From: an uncultured Lachnospiraceae bacterium
Lineage (GTDB): Bacteria > Bacillota > Clostridia > Lachnospirales > Lachnospiraceae
Assembly: GCA_902768735.1 (NCBI GenBank)
Contig: CACXMK010000009.1
Span: 23,436 to 87,435 of the forward strand
Reading direction: 5' to 3'
DNA length: 64,000 nucleotides
Program-made: the position numbers and the translations under genes
Notes under the pieces: generated by a model
What the model saw: the letters and a program-made list of their open reading frames with translations, nothing else
What the model was told of the DNA's origin: nothing
Databases searched by the model: none
Shown here: one piece after another, positions 17,906 through 26,651 of the stretch
How positions within the stretch are numbered: position 1 is the first letter of the stretch
Layout: each line of letters opens with the position of its first letter

Positions 17906-18000
17906 CCGGAAGTAAGCGGCGGGAACAAAGACGGAAGCGCAATTTTCGGGACAAAACAAAGAAATTCTGCTGACCCTCTAACGGAAACAGAAAAAAAGCG

Positions 18001-18006
18001 TATAAT
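18001..18006 (+). promoter_or_regulatory. Probable -10 box for the 404-residue membrane protein gene
   Basis: A perfect TATAAT lies 73 bases before the start. No convincing -35 is at 16-18 bases. Confidence 0.4.
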
Positions 18007-18078
18007 GATACCAGAAGCGTCGGTTTCCCAAAGCAGTATCAAAGGGGCGGCGCACGAAAAAGCAGAGGGAGAGAGTAT

Positions 18079-19293
18079 ATGAGCGATACCTTAAATGAAA
18101 TGAAAAACCGACGGATCAGCGGCACCGGCTGGATAGCGATCGCCGCATCCGTGGCAATACTATTTACCTGCGGTTTTCTTACCGCGCTCGTCGGCATTGA
18201 CTATCAGCCGCACGAGCAAACTGCGATGAGCCTTACGCCGGCAGATCCGATCGGTCTGTTTAAGGCGCATCCGGAGCCGCTTTGGCATCTTCTGACGTAC
18301 TTTGTGGCCAATGTTTTCCGCTGCAGGGTGGAGATCGCGGCAGGCATTGTATCCGGCTTATTGATTGTAGCCACCTATCTTATCGCCTTTTTTGCCATCC
18401 GCAAGACAGTGCCGGGAATCGAGTCCCACGAAGCCGCGGGCCTTGATCTGGTGCTCCATCTGACGTGCGCGATCTTCGTGCCGTTCTTTAACAAGACACC
18501 GTATCTGGGGCAGGGCTCTCCGAATATCTGGCACAACCCCACGACGATCACGGTACGGCCGATCGCGCTCCTGGTCTTTCTTCTGGTCTCTTCCATAGTC
18601 ATGAAAGCGCGGGAAGAGGAGTTTGAGAACGGGATCCCTGTCGGCAGGGCGATCCTGACAGGGTTTCTGCTGGTTCTCTCGTGCTTTGCAAAGCCCAGTT
18701 TCGTACAGGTCTTCTATCCGGCGATCTTCACGCTGATGGTGATCTGGCTGATCCTGTTCAAGGGGAAGAACCTGAAGCTGGGACTGCAGCTTCTTGCGGT
18801 CTGCGTACCTTCTCTGATCGTCATGATCCTGCAGTTCATGATCGCTTTTTACAGCGGGAACAAGGGTTCCGGCGGCGTTACGATTGCGCCTTTTGTCGTA
18901 GCCGGTGCGAGGACGCGTTCGATCCCGATCTCTCTGCTGCTTCTTTTGGCATTCCCTCTTCTGATGCTGATCCTTGCGGCGATCAGAAAGAGCGTGAGCT
19001 GGAGCGATGTTTTTGTGTGGATCATGCTGCTCTGGGGGTTGGTCTTCAGGCTTCTTCTCGTAGAGAAAGGTGAGCGGACGTATCACGGGAATTTCTCCTG
19101 GGGATTCATGCTCGCAGCCTATCTTGTGTGGTTCACAGCAGTCAGGAGCTATTTAAAACTCTATTTCAGCGAACAGATGACAGGGAACAAGAGGGGCGTT
19201 GGATTTGTTCTTGCGACGCTGGTCCTGGCCCTTCATCTGCTCTCGGGACTTTACTATCTGTTCTATCTCGTCGTATTGGGGAACGGAATGTGA
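18079..19293 (+). CDS. Polytopic membrane protein of unknown function
   Basis: This 404-residue protein has roughly ten predicted membrane helices. I do not recognise the family with confidence. Visible features are a first helix (about 20-40), a loop with YQPHEQTAMSLTPADPIGLF, a paired-aromatic loop NTPYLGQGSPNIWHNPTT that looks like an extracytoplasmic ligand-binding loop, and a C-terminal helix with no charged tail. The overall look (first loop with acidic and histidine residues, then alternating helices) recalls GT-C-fold sugar-polymer enzymes, as does the divergent pseudogene next to it. The two may have formed a divergent surface-polysaccharide pair. The GAGGGAGAGAG ribosome binding site is strong. 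dapA follows after 51 bases and might be co-transcribed. Confidence 0.75.
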   Translation: MSDTLNEMKNRRISGTGWIAIAASVAILFTCGFLTALVGIDYQPHEQTAMSLTPADPIGLFKAHPEPLWHLLTYFVANVFRCRVEIAAGIVSGLLIVATYLIAFFAIRKTVPGIESHEAAGLDLVLHLTCAIFVPFFNKTPYLGQGSPNIWHNPTTITVRPIALLVFLLVSSIVMKAREEEFENGIPVGRAILTGFLLVLSCFAKPSFVQVFYPAIFTLMVIWLILFKGKNLKLGLQLLAVCVPSLIVMILQFMIAFYSGNKGSGGVTIAPFVVAGARTRSIPISLLLLLAFPLLMLILAAIRKSVSWSDVFVWIMLLWGLVFRLLLVEKGERTYHGNFSWGFMLAAYLVWFTAVRSYLKLYFSEQMTGNKRGVGFVLATLVLALHLLSGLYYLFYLVVLGNGM

Positions 19294-19344
19294 TATGTAC
19301 CAAAACAGCGACAGGCATAATGTGACATAAATCAGGAGGAAAAA

Positions 19345-20229
19345 ATGGCAATCTTCAAAGGAGCGGGCGTCGCGATGGTCACGCCCATGAAGGAAAACGG
19401 TGAGATCAATTACAAGGTGCTGGGCGACCTGATCGAGGATCAGATCAAGGGACACACGGACGCGATCATCATCTGCGGGACGACAGGAGAAGCGCCCACG
19501 CTGGAAGACGACGAGCATCTGGAGGCGATCCGCTATACAGTGGACAAGACTGCGGGCAGGATCCCTGTCATCGCGGGAACGGGCTCCAACAACACGGCGC
19601 ATGCGATCATGATGTCCAAGGAGGCGCAGAAGATAGGCGCGGACGGCGTCCTTTTAGTTGCGCCGTATTATAACAAGGCAACGCAGAACGGACTGTTCAA
19701 GCACTTTTCGGCGATCGCCGGCGCGATCGATATCCCCTGTATCCTCTACAACGTCCCCTCAAGGACAGGCTCCAACATCCTTCCCGAGACCGCGGTCCGT
19801 CTTGGGAAAGAGGTGGAGAACATCGTAGCGATCAAAGAAGCTTCCGGCAATATCAGCCAGGTGGGCAAACTCGCCGCGCTCGCAGAGGGCGCGATCGATA
19901 TCTATTCGGGGAACGATGACCAGATCGTCCCGATCTGCTCGCTCGGCGGCATTGGTGTGATCTCCGTGCTCTCCAATGTGGCGCCGCTGGACACCCACAA
20001 TATCGTACAGTATTGCCTCATGAACCGCTATGACAAGGCGAGACAGCTGCAGCATAAAGCGCTCGACCTCGTGAACGCGCTGTTCTGTGAAGTGAACCCG
20101 ATTCCCGTAAAGGCGGCGCTGCAGATGCAGGGATTTGCGGTGGGCAATCCCAGGCTTCCGCTCACAGAGATGGAACCGGAACACAAAGCCGTCCTCAGAA
20201 AAGCAATGGTCGAGTTCGGATGTCTGTGA
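19345..20229 (+). CDS. dapA: 4-hydroxy-tetrahydrodipicolinate synthase
   Basis: This enzyme condenses pyruvate with aspartate semialdehyde in the first committed step of lysine and diaminopimelate synthesis, needed for peptidoglycan. At 294 residues it has typical length. The GTTGE motif (45-49), catalytic Tyr135 in YNVPSRTG and Schiff-base Lys164 in AIKEASGN are all present. An AGGAGG site lies just before the ATG. No other dap gene is nearby. The family includes N-acetylneuraminate lyase and related aldolases, but the YNVPSRTG and GTTGE signature favours DapA. A terminator follows. Confidence 0.95.
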   Translation: MAIFKGAGVAMVTPMKENGEINYKVLGDLIEDQIKGHTDAIIICGTTGEAPTLEDDEHLEAIRYTVDKTAGRIPVIAGTGSNNTAHAIMMSKEAQKIGADGVLLVAPYYNKATQNGLFKHFSAIAGAIDIPCILYNVPSRTGSNILPETAVRLGKEVENIVAIKEASGNISQVGKLAALAEGAIDIYSGNDDQIVPICSLGGIGVISVLSNVAPLDTHNIVQYCLMNRYDKARQLQHKALDLVNALFCEVNPIPVKAALQMQGFAVGNPRLPLTEMEPEHKAVLRKAMVEFGCL

Positions 20230-20255
20230 TTTTCCCGTAATTTCATAAGATAATA

Positions 20256-20284
20256 AAAAGGCCGGCTGCAAAGCCGGTCTTTTA
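20256..20284 (+). terminator. Terminator after dapA
   Basis: The stem AAAGGCCGGC/GCCGGTCTTT (one G-T pair) flanks TGCAAA and is followed by T residues. It is similar to the hairpins near 7924 and 15940. Confidence 0.85.
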
Positions 20285-20330
20285 CTGGGATTTAGTTTTA
20301 AAACGTGTTGTCAGGGGAGAAAGCAGTAGC

Positions 20331-21005
20331 TCATTTCCTTCTCTTTCCCGTGATCGCGAGGATACGGACGAACAGGTTGACAACATCCAGGTAGATGTCC
20401 GCCGCGCTGTCGATCGCGTTGTCAAGCGTCTTGGGATACTGCTGCGCCCTGCTCCAGTCCAGCCCGATATAGCCGCAGAAGAGGAGCGCCACGGCGTAAT
20501 CGATGATGGTCATCGGAAGCCCGAATATGAACGCGCCGGCGACCTCGATGATGATGCAGGCCAGAAGGGATATAATGAGCGTTCTTCCAAGGTTCATGAA
20601 AAATCCGGGATACAGCATGGATAAAAGTACCATGATGACGGTCACCAGCGCGGTCGCAATGAACGCGTAGGCAACGGAATGCCCGGTAAATGCTGTAACG
20701 TAGAAGGTCAGCAGAAGTCCCATGGAGACCGCCATCCCAGTAAATCCCGCGAAGCTCACAGCCGGGTTGTCGGATTTGTGGATGAGGATCGAGCAGCCGA
20801 TCGTGCCCACGAAATAGAGTACCAGGATCAGAACGTAGTTGATGCGCAGGATCTGGTATGTGAAAAAGGCAGCCATCACAGCGTTGATCATGACGCCCCA
20901 CAGAAGGGTCAGGCCGATGGTCATATTGTAGCCGCGCTCCGTCACCTGTGTGCCAGCGTAGCTGTGCATGCGTTCCAGTTTATATTCTTTGCTGAATTCA
21001 TCCAT
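20331..21005 (-). CDS. Bax inhibitor-1/YccA family membrane protein
   Basis: This is an integral membrane protein of 224 residues with seven predicted helices, starting after a hydrophilic N-terminus (MDEFSKEYKLERMHSYAGTQ). The family (BI-1, YetJ in Bacillus) includes pH-sensitive calcium leak channels. The C-terminal helix region, with the conserved aspartates in LFCGYIGLDWSRAQQYPKT and DSAADIYLDVVNLFVRIL, is where the family's di-aspartyl sensor lies. The start ATG is preceded by AAAGGAG. It is a single gene transcribed toward dapA. Physiological function in anaerobes is not established. Confidence 0.9.
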   Translation of the reverse strand: MDEFSKEYKLERMHSYAGTQVTERGYNMTIGLTLLWGVMINAVMAAFFTYQILRINYVLILVLYFVGTIGCSILIHKSDNPAVSFAGFTGMAVSMGLLLTFYVTAFTGHSVAYAFIATALVTVIMVLLSMLYPGFFMNLGRTLIISLLACIIIEVAGAFIFGLPMTIIDYAVALLFCGYIGLDWSRAQQYPKTLDNAIDSAADIYLDVVNLFVRILAITGKRRK

Positions 21006-21072
21006 AATGAATATCTCCTTTCTTTTATGGTGAATCCATTATAACGCAGAATTTCCGGAAGAAAAGTGAAAT

Positions 21073-21102
21073 TTGAATGAACAGTGCCGTGCGTGGTATA
21101 GT
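21073..21102 (+). promoter_or_regulatory. Sigma-A promoter for the ArsA-like pair
   Basis: TTGAAT (21073-21078), an 18-base spacer and TATAGT (21097-21102). The predicted transcription start is near 21109, which places the in-frame ATG at 21107 outside the transcript and supports the downstream TTG start. Confidence 0.6.
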
Positions 21103-21148
21103 TTAAATGGTAAACAGGCGGCAGCGCAGGGCACAGAAGGAGCGGGTT

Positions 21149-22438
21149 TTGGAAGAAACAAGGGTCGGAAAAGCGGCTGAAGAAGCAGCCTTTACAATAG
21201 ATGAAACAGGAAAGGAATCCGGAAATGAAACGGGGAGCGGCACCAGGATCACGGTCTTTACGGGAAAGGGCGGTGTCGGCAAGACGAGCGCCATAGCTGC
21301 GCATGCGGTTCTCTGCGCCCGGAAAGGTGAAAAGACGATCCTTGTGAGCGCGGACATGGCGCATAACCTCGGAGATATCTTTGAGATCCGGACGGGAGGG
21401 GCTGTCGTGGAAGCGCAGAAAGACCTGTTCCTGCTCGAGCCGGACCCGGTGAAGATCATGCAGGAGGAGTTTCCGCAGGTCAACAAGGCGATCCTCGGGA
21501 TGCTCTCAGGAAAGAAGACCGTACCGGAAGAAGCGGGCCGGTTCATGGTCCCCGGGTTTGAGAATCTGTTCACCCTGCTCAAGATCAAGAAGCTGTACGA
21601 GAGCGGGGAGTACCGCCGTATCTTTGTGGACTGCGCGCCGTCCGGCGAGACGCTGTCCCTTTTAAAGCTCCCGGAGCTTCTCTCATGGTATATAGAGAAG
21701 TTCTTCCCTGTGGGGAAACTCATCACAAGAGTCCTGCGGCCCGTCTCGGGAGGCCTCTTTAAAGTACAGCTGCCGGACAGCGGTTCGATGGACGAGTTCC
21801 TGCGCCTGCACGGGGAACTGGTCGAACTGCAGGATCTCCTGAAAGACCCCTCGATCACAGATGTCCGTCTGGTAGCCCTTCCGGAGAAGATGGTCGTCGA
21901 AGAGACAAAGCGCACATACATGTACCTGAATCTCTACGGCTATCACGTCGACAGGCTCTTTATCAACAGGGTTCTCGGAGAACAAAGTGAGAACGCCTTT
22001 ACCCGGTACTGGAGAGAGATCCAGCAGGGCTATATGGAAGAACTGGAGCGCGTTTTCTGGCAGATCCCGGTCACAAAGATCCGGTGGTACGAGACGGAGA
22101 TCCGCGGGATCGATTCGCTTGAACGTCTCAGGCAGGACCTGCCGCCCTATGAGGAGCTGTTTGCCCCGGTCCCCGCGACCAGCGGTGAAAACTATGAGCC
22201 GGAAGGAGAAGGCTGGCGCCTCCATCTGTTTCTTCCCGGTACGGCGGACGCTAAAGTCAGCCGCTACGGGCTGGACCTTGATGTTGCCGCGGGCAACTGT
22301 CTGCGAAGGATCCCCCTGCCTCAGACGCTGTCCGCAATGGAGGTCCGGGAGGTCAGCCGTAAGGAGGACGGATTGGAAGTACTCTTTCTTCCTAAAGGCG
22401 CGGAGACAGGAGAGACGGAGGGAGGCGGCCGGGAATGA
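21149..22438 (+). CDS. ArsA/Get3-family ATPase with C-terminal Hsp20-like domain (first of two)
   Basis: This is a SIMIBI-class P-loop ATPase of 429 residues. The deviant Walker A GKGGVGKTS lies about 30 residues from the start, switch-like SADMAHNLGD follows, and then the VDCAPSGETLSLL block, all typical of ArsA/Get3. The last 80 or so residues (GWRLHLFLPGTADAKVSRYG onward) look like the small heat-shock/alpha-crystallin-type domain found in bacterial ArsA-like proteins. An ATG at 21107 is in frame but coincides with the predicted transcription start. The TTG chosen here has AAGGAG 6 bases upstream. No arsenite pump or ArsR is nearby, and the metal-binding cysteines of true ArsA are not evident. 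It overlaps the next gene by four bases (ATGA). Confidence 0.85.
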   Translation: MEETRVGKAAEEAAFTIDETGKESGNETGSGTRITVFTGKGGVGKTSAIAAHAVLCARKGEKTILVSADMAHNLGDIFEIRTGGAVVEAQKDLFLLEPDPVKIMQEEFPQVNKAILGMLSGKKTVPEEAGRFMVPGFENLFTLLKIKKLYESGEYRRIFVDCAPSGETLSLLKLPELLSWYIEKFFPVGKLITRVLRPVSGGLFKVQLPDSGSMDEFLRLHGELVELQDLLKDPSITDVRLVALPEKMVVEETKRTYMYLNLYGYHVDRLFINRVLGEQSENAFTRYWREIQQGYMEELERVFWQIPVTKIRWYETEIRGIDSLERLRQDLPPYEELFAPVPATSGENYEPEGEGWRLHLFLPGTADAKVSRYGLDLDVAAGNCLRRIPLPQTLSAMEVREVSRKEDGLEVLFLPKGAETGETEGGGRE

Positions 22439-23619
22439 GGATCATACTCTATACAGGAAAAGGCGGCGTCGGAAAGACCTGCATCGCGGCCGCGACGGCT
22501 GTCCGTGCAGCGGCTTTAGGGTACCGCACGCTGGTCATGAGCACGGACCAGGCGCATTCACTCGCGGACTGTTTCGAGAGACCGCTCAACGGGGAGATCA
22601 CGGCTGTTGCGCCGGGCCTCGACGCACTTGAAGTGGACATGGCCAGAGAAAGCCTAAGGCACTACGGAAAACTTAAGGAGTACCTTCGCCAGATCATCTC
22701 TGAAAAAGCACAGGGAGGGATCGCGGCGGAGGAAGCGCTGCTCTTTCCGGGACTTGAGGAGCTGTCTTCGCTCCTGAGGATCCTCGAGCTCTGCGAGGAG
22801 GACAACTATGATGTTCTGGTCGTAGACTGTGCGCCGACAGGGGAGACTCTGTCACTTCTGCGGTACCCGGAGCAGCTCGCTGTTTTGACAGACAAAGTCC
22901 TTCCGATGCTGCGAAGCATCACAAGCGCGTTCGGAAACCTGATCAGCAGGGCGACAACGGTGCCAAAACCCAGAGACGCTGTCTTCACGGAACTGGACCT
23001 GCTGGTCAAAAGATTGTGCGTTCTCAGGACGATCCTGTGCGACAGGAAGAAAACGAGCCTTCGGATCGTTATGACGCCGGAGCGGATCGTGATCGACGAG
23101 GCGGCGCGCAGCTATATGTGGCTCTGCGCGTTTGACTTTGGCGTGGACGCGGTCTTTGTCAACCGCATCTGGCCTGACGAGGCGCTGACAGGCAGTTTCG
23201 CGCCGTGGAGGGAAGTTCAGGAGGAGCGTCTTCTTGACATCGAGGGGAAATTTCCGCACCAGAAAAAGTTCTTCCTGCACCTGCAGAGCGAGGAGATCAG
23301 AGGCCTTATGATGCTGGAGAGGATCGCGGGCGCACTTTACGGGGAGGACCCCGCAGCCGGCGAAGATCCCGCCGCTATCTTCTGCGAGGAGGAAGCGTAT
23401 ACCATGGAGAGGGATCTCGGCGACGGCACCTGGTATCTTCTGATCCGCCTGCCCGGGGCGGACAGCAGCGAGATCGGCGTCCGCAAGGAGGAGGGGGACC
23501 TGATTCTGACTGTCAGGAACGAGACCAGGCGGATGCACCTGCCGGACAAGGTAGCAAACCGTACCCTGGCGGGGTGGGAAACAGACGGAAATGTGCTGCG
23601 GATCGGATTTACCTACTAG
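22435..23619 (+). CDS. ArsA/Get3-family ATPase with C-terminal Hsp20-like domain (second of two)
   Basis: This paralogue of 394 residues starts within the stop codon of its partner, so the two are translationally coupled. Walker A GKGGVGKTC begins at residue 8, the switch region is STDQAHSLAD, and VVDCAPTGETLSLLRYPEQL matches the partner. A C-terminal Hsp20-like domain (from about residue 315; WYLLIRLPGADSSEIGV) is present again. ArsA proteins use two nucleotide sites and Get3 forms homodimers, so a heterodimer of these two products is a reasonable inference. A client or substrate cannot be deduced. Candidates are tail-anchored or other hydrophobic proteins, given the chaperone-like tail. A terminator follows about 60 bases downstream. 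Confidence 0.87.
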   Translation: MRIILYTGKGGVGKTCIAAATAVRAAALGYRTLVMSTDQAHSLADCFERPLNGEITAVAPGLDALEVDMARESLRHYGKLKEYLRQIISEKAQGGIAAEEALLFPGLEELSSLLRILELCEEDNYDVLVVDCAPTGETLSLLRYPEQLAVLTDKVLPMLRSITSAFGNLISRATTVPKPRDAVFTELDLLVKRLCVLRTILCDRKKTSLRIVMTPERIVIDEAARSYMWLCAFDFGVDAVFVNRIWPDEALTGSFAPWREVQEERLLDIEGKFPHQKKFFLHLQSEEIRGLMMLERIAGALYGEDPAAGEDPAAIFCEEEAYTMERDLGDGTWYLLIRLPGADSSEIGVRKEEGDLILTVRNETRRMHLPDKVANRTLAGWETDGNVLRIGFTY

Positions 23620-23676
23620 ATCCGGACAGTATTTACAGACAGTATTTATTAGTACTAAAGTTGGTTAAAATGACAC

Positions 23677-23721
23677 AAAAAGACAGGCGCTCTGCCCCAA
23701 AAAGAGCCCCTGTCTTTTTTT
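23677..23721 (+). terminator. Terminator after the ArsA-like pair
   Basis: AAAAAGACAGG and CCTGTCTTTTT pair around an inner CTCT/AGAG stem, followed by a T run. Confidence 0.85.
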
Positions 23722-23839
23722 GGCATAAATAGACAAAAAAATAACTATCTTCACGATAAAAAATAGCGGATTCATTAAATAAAAATCAAAAAAAGGACAA
23801 GATTGTGCAGAAATTAGTACAATGTCGAGGTAGAACCAG

Positions 23840-23868
23840 TTGTTTTTATGTATAAAACGCACTAGAAT
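23840..23868 (+). promoter_or_regulatory. Probable promoter for the lactate-utilisation operon
   Basis: TTGTTT (23840-23845), a 17-base spacer and TAGAAT (23863-23868), within an AT-rich stretch and about 45 bases before the first gene. Confidence 0.6.
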
Positions 23869-23914
23869 AATTATGTAACATTAACGGCAGTCCGTAGAAT
23901 GAAAGGAGTGCATA

Positions 23915-24463
23915 ATGGGAGCTGCAGATGTTATGTATGAGCGGTTCGATAAGAATCTGCAGGCGGTCAACGGGAACAGTTGGCTTGCTACAGTACCGGA
24001 AGCCGCAGACATAATCGTAAATGCTTTCAAGGAGAACGGAATCCCGGACACATGTCTGTGCGAAACGCCGCTCCTTAAGGAAATGGGGTTGAAGAAAGCA
24101 CTGGAGGATGCAGGAATCACTGTCTATACAGACCATATCCGCCTGCATTCCGAGACCGCTAAGGGCGGAATCTGTGAGACCCAGTGCGGAATTGCCGACC
24201 TCGGCAGTGTTCTTCAGCTGGGTGACGATGTGGACGCACGTCTGGTCGCCGGAATGTCCGAGTACTATATTGGCATCGTGAGGCTGTCAACGATCGTAGA
24301 TGACTACGACGCAATGTTTGACCAGCTTTGCGCTATGGAAGAACTGCCTACGTTTGTCGGATTTATCACGGGACCGAGCCGCACTGCGGACATTGAGTGC
24401 GTAAGCACGGTGGGCGTGCACGGACCACTCAAACTCTCGATCCTTGTGGTCGCAGATGTCTGA
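23915..24463 (+). CDS. lutC: LUD-domain protein, LutC-like
   Basis: This is a 182-residue single-domain member of the LUD family, best matched to LutC/YkgG of the lactate-utilisation iron-sulfur complex. Typical features are the ETPLLKEMGL segment, ETQCGIADLGSVL and the C-terminal FITGPSRTADIE followed by GVHGP, which is the LUD signature. The AAAGGAG ribosome binding site is well placed. It is the first gene of a run that continues with the LutB-LutA fusion 25 bases on. LutABC in Bacillus oxidises L-lactate to pyruvate; the exact role of LutC is not established. The neighbouring lactate permease supports a lactate role here. Confidence 0.88.
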   Translation: MGAADVMYERFDKNLQAVNGNSWLATVPEAADIIVNAFKENGIPDTCLCETPLLKEMGLKKALEDAGITVYTDHIRLHSETAKGGICETQCGIADLGSVLQLGDDVDARLVAGMSEYYIGIVRLSTIVDDYDAMFDQLCAMEELPTFVGFITGPSRTADIECVSTVGVHGPLKLSILVVADV

Positions 24464-24488
24464 TGAGAGCAGAAGGGAGGCGGAAGTA

Positions 24489-26648
24489 ATGGCGAATGAA
24501 GCTTTAAAGCAGGAAATCCAGTCTGCTCTGCGCAATACGACACTCAGCAGGACGCTTGGAAAATTCTGCGAAACCTATCCCGAGAAACGCCTTAAATCCT
24601 ATGCAGGCGTTAATTTTGAGGAAACAAGAGACAGCATCCGGGAAGTTAAGGGATATGCCGCAGAGCATATCGACGAGATGATCGAAAAGTTTACGAAGAA
24701 CTGCACCGCGCGCGGCGGTCACGTTTTCCATGCCACCAGCACGGAAGAGGCAATGGAATATGTTCGTAATCTGGTCAGGGAAAAGGGCGTAAAGACGATC
24801 GTCAAGTCCAAGTCGATGGCGTCGGAAGAGCTGCACATGAACAAGGTCCTCGGGGACGACGGCGTCCTCGTGCAGGAGACGGACCTCGGCGAGTTTATCA
24901 TCGCGCTCGAGGGAAATACGCCCGTGCACATGGTCATGCCCGCGCTGCATCTGAACAAGGAGCAGGTCGCGGATCTGTTCACGGATTATACCAAAGAAAA
25001 GAATGAACCCATCATTGCGGAAGAGGTCAAGACCGCCCGTAAAGTGATGAGAGAGAAATTCACCCATGCCGATATGGGCGTATCAGGCGCCAACGTTGCA
25101 GTCGCGGAGACAGGTACAGTCTTTACGATGACCAACGAGGGCAACGGCCGCATGGTCGGTACGCTGCCGAAGATCCATCTGTATGTGTTCGGTATCGAGA
25201 AATTCGTCAACAGCCTGTCTGACGCACGCTATATCTTTAAAGCCCTTCCGAGAAACGGCACGGGCCAGAGACTGACGACGTATCTCTCCCTGTACACAGG
25301 CGCCACCGAAGTGTGTCTTGACAAAGATACAGACGAGAAGGGACCGAAGGAGTTCTACTGCGTGATCCTCGATGATCCCGGAAGGCGCGAGATCCTCGCG
25401 GACGAAGATTTCCGCGAAGTCTACGACTGCATCCGCTGCGGCGCGTGCCTTGACGTATGTCCCGCGTTTGCGCTCCTTGGCGGCCATGTCTACGGAAGTA
25501 AAGTATATACAGGCGGTATCGGAACCATCCTGTCCCATTTCCTCGTATCCGAGGAGCGCGCGGAGCAGATCCAGAATATCTGCCTGCAGTGCGGCCGATG
25601 CAAGGAAGTCTGCGGCGGCGGTCTCCATATTCCGGAGATGATCATGAAGCTGCGTGAGAGGAGCACAGAGAAGCATCAGAATCCTACCTACAAGTTTGCC
25701 CTCGATGCTGTAAGTGACAGGAAACTGTTCCACTCCATGCTCAGGATCGCGTCCATCGCACAGCCCGCGTTCATGAAGCCGGGCCAGCCGATGATGCGCC
25801 ATTTGCCGATGTTCCTGTCAGGTCTTTCTGAAGGAAGAAGCCTTCCCAAGATCGCACAGGTGCCGTTCAGGGATATTTTCCCGACGATCCCGCAGAACGT
25901 AGAGAATCCGAAGGGTAAGATCGCGATCTTTACAGGATGCCTGTTAGACTTCGTCTATGTGGATACGGCGACGGCGATCATCAAGGATCTCAACTCCATC
26001 GGCTATGTGGTGGATATGCCCATGGGCCAGTCCTGCTGCGGCGCGCCTGCTACCTATATGGGCGACAGGAAGAACGCGACTGTTACTGCGAAGCTGAACG
26101 TGGATGCCATGTCGGCAGAGAACTACGATTACATTGTTTCCGCATGCCCGACCTGCACTCATCAGCTGCGCGAGTACCAGGAGTTCCTTAAGGATGATCC
26201 TGAGTACTACGAGAAGGCGAAGGCTCTGGGAGAGAAGGCATACGATTTCTGCAAACTCTTCCATATGCTCGGCGGACTTTCCGATGAGGGCGACGGCAAG
26301 GAGATGAACATCACCTATCACGATTCCTGCCACCTCAAGAGGAGTATGGGCGTGTATGAGGAGCAGAGAGAACTCCTTACACATACAAAGGGAGTCCACC
26401 TGACCGAGATGAAGGAAAGCGATGTCTGCTGCGGCTTCGGCGGCACATACAGCATCAAATTCCCGGAGGTAGCAACTCCGATCCTTGCCAAGAAGATCGA
26501 GCACATCAAAGAGACCGGCGCCGATACGGTGGCGGTTGACTGCCCCGGCTGCATGATGCAGATCAGCGGCGGACTTGATGCAAGAGGCCTTGACGTGGAC
26601 GTGAAACACACCGCAGTGATCATTGCGGAAAAGAGAGGACTGATGTGA
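24489..26648 (+). CDS. LutB-LutA fusion: iron-sulfur lactate oxidation protein
   Basis: This 719-residue protein joins two proteins that are usually separate. The N-terminal part is LutB-like: a LUD region (about 60-300, with GANVAVAETGT) and a bis-[4Fe-4S] ferredoxin segment with CIRCGACLDVCP from Cys314 and CLQCGRCKEVC from Cys365. The C-terminal part is LutA/GlpC-like, with two CCG domains: GCLLDFVYVDT, then SCCGAP and ACPTCTHQ, followed by HDSCHLKRSMG, CCGFGG and DCPGCMMQ. Such CCG cysteine clusters bind non-cubane or cubane iron-sulfur centres in heterodisulfide-reductase-like enzymes. The start has GGGAGG upstream. Together with the LutC-like gene it gives a full Lut set, predicted to oxidise lactate in the cytoplasm and hand on electrons. 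Confidence 0.9.
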   Translation: MANEALKQEIQSALRNTTLSRTLGKFCETYPEKRLKSYAGVNFEETRDSIREVKGYAAEHIDEMIEKFTKNCTARGGHVFHATSTEEAMEYVRNLVREKGVKTIVKSKSMASEELHMNKVLGDDGVLVQETDLGEFIIALEGNTPVHMVMPALHLNKEQVADLFTDYTKEKNEPIIAEEVKTARKVMREKFTHADMGVSGANVAVAETGTVFTMTNEGNGRMVGTLPKIHLYVFGIEKFVNSLSDARYIFKALPRNGTGQRLTTYLSLYTGATEVCLDKDTDEKGPKEFYCVILDDPGRREILADEDFREVYDCIRCGACLDVCPAFALLGGHVYGSKVYTGGIGTILSHFLVSEERAEQIQNICLQCGRCKEVCGGGLHIPEMIMKLRERSTEKHQNPTYKFALDAVSDRKLFHSMLRIASIAQPAFMKPGQPMMRHLPMFLSGLSEGRSLPKIAQVPFRDIFPTIPQNVENPKGKIAIFTGCLLDFVYVDTATAIIKDLNSIGYVVDMPMGQSCCGAPATYMGDRKNATVTAKLNVDAMSAENYDYIVSACPTCTHQLREYQEFLKDDPEYYEKAKALGEKAYDFCKLFHMLGGLSDEGDGKEMNITYHDSCHLKRSMGVYEEQRELLTHTKGVHLTEMKESDVCCGFGGTYSIKFPEVATPILAKKIEHIKETGADTVAVDCPGCMMQISGGLDARGLDVDVKHTAVIIAEKRGLM

Positions 26649-26651
26649 GCC

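Noticed and set aside
21149-23619. Arsenical resistance operon
   Set aside because: There is no arsB, acr3, arsR, arsC or arsD gene nearby and the metal-binding cysteines of ArsA are not evident.
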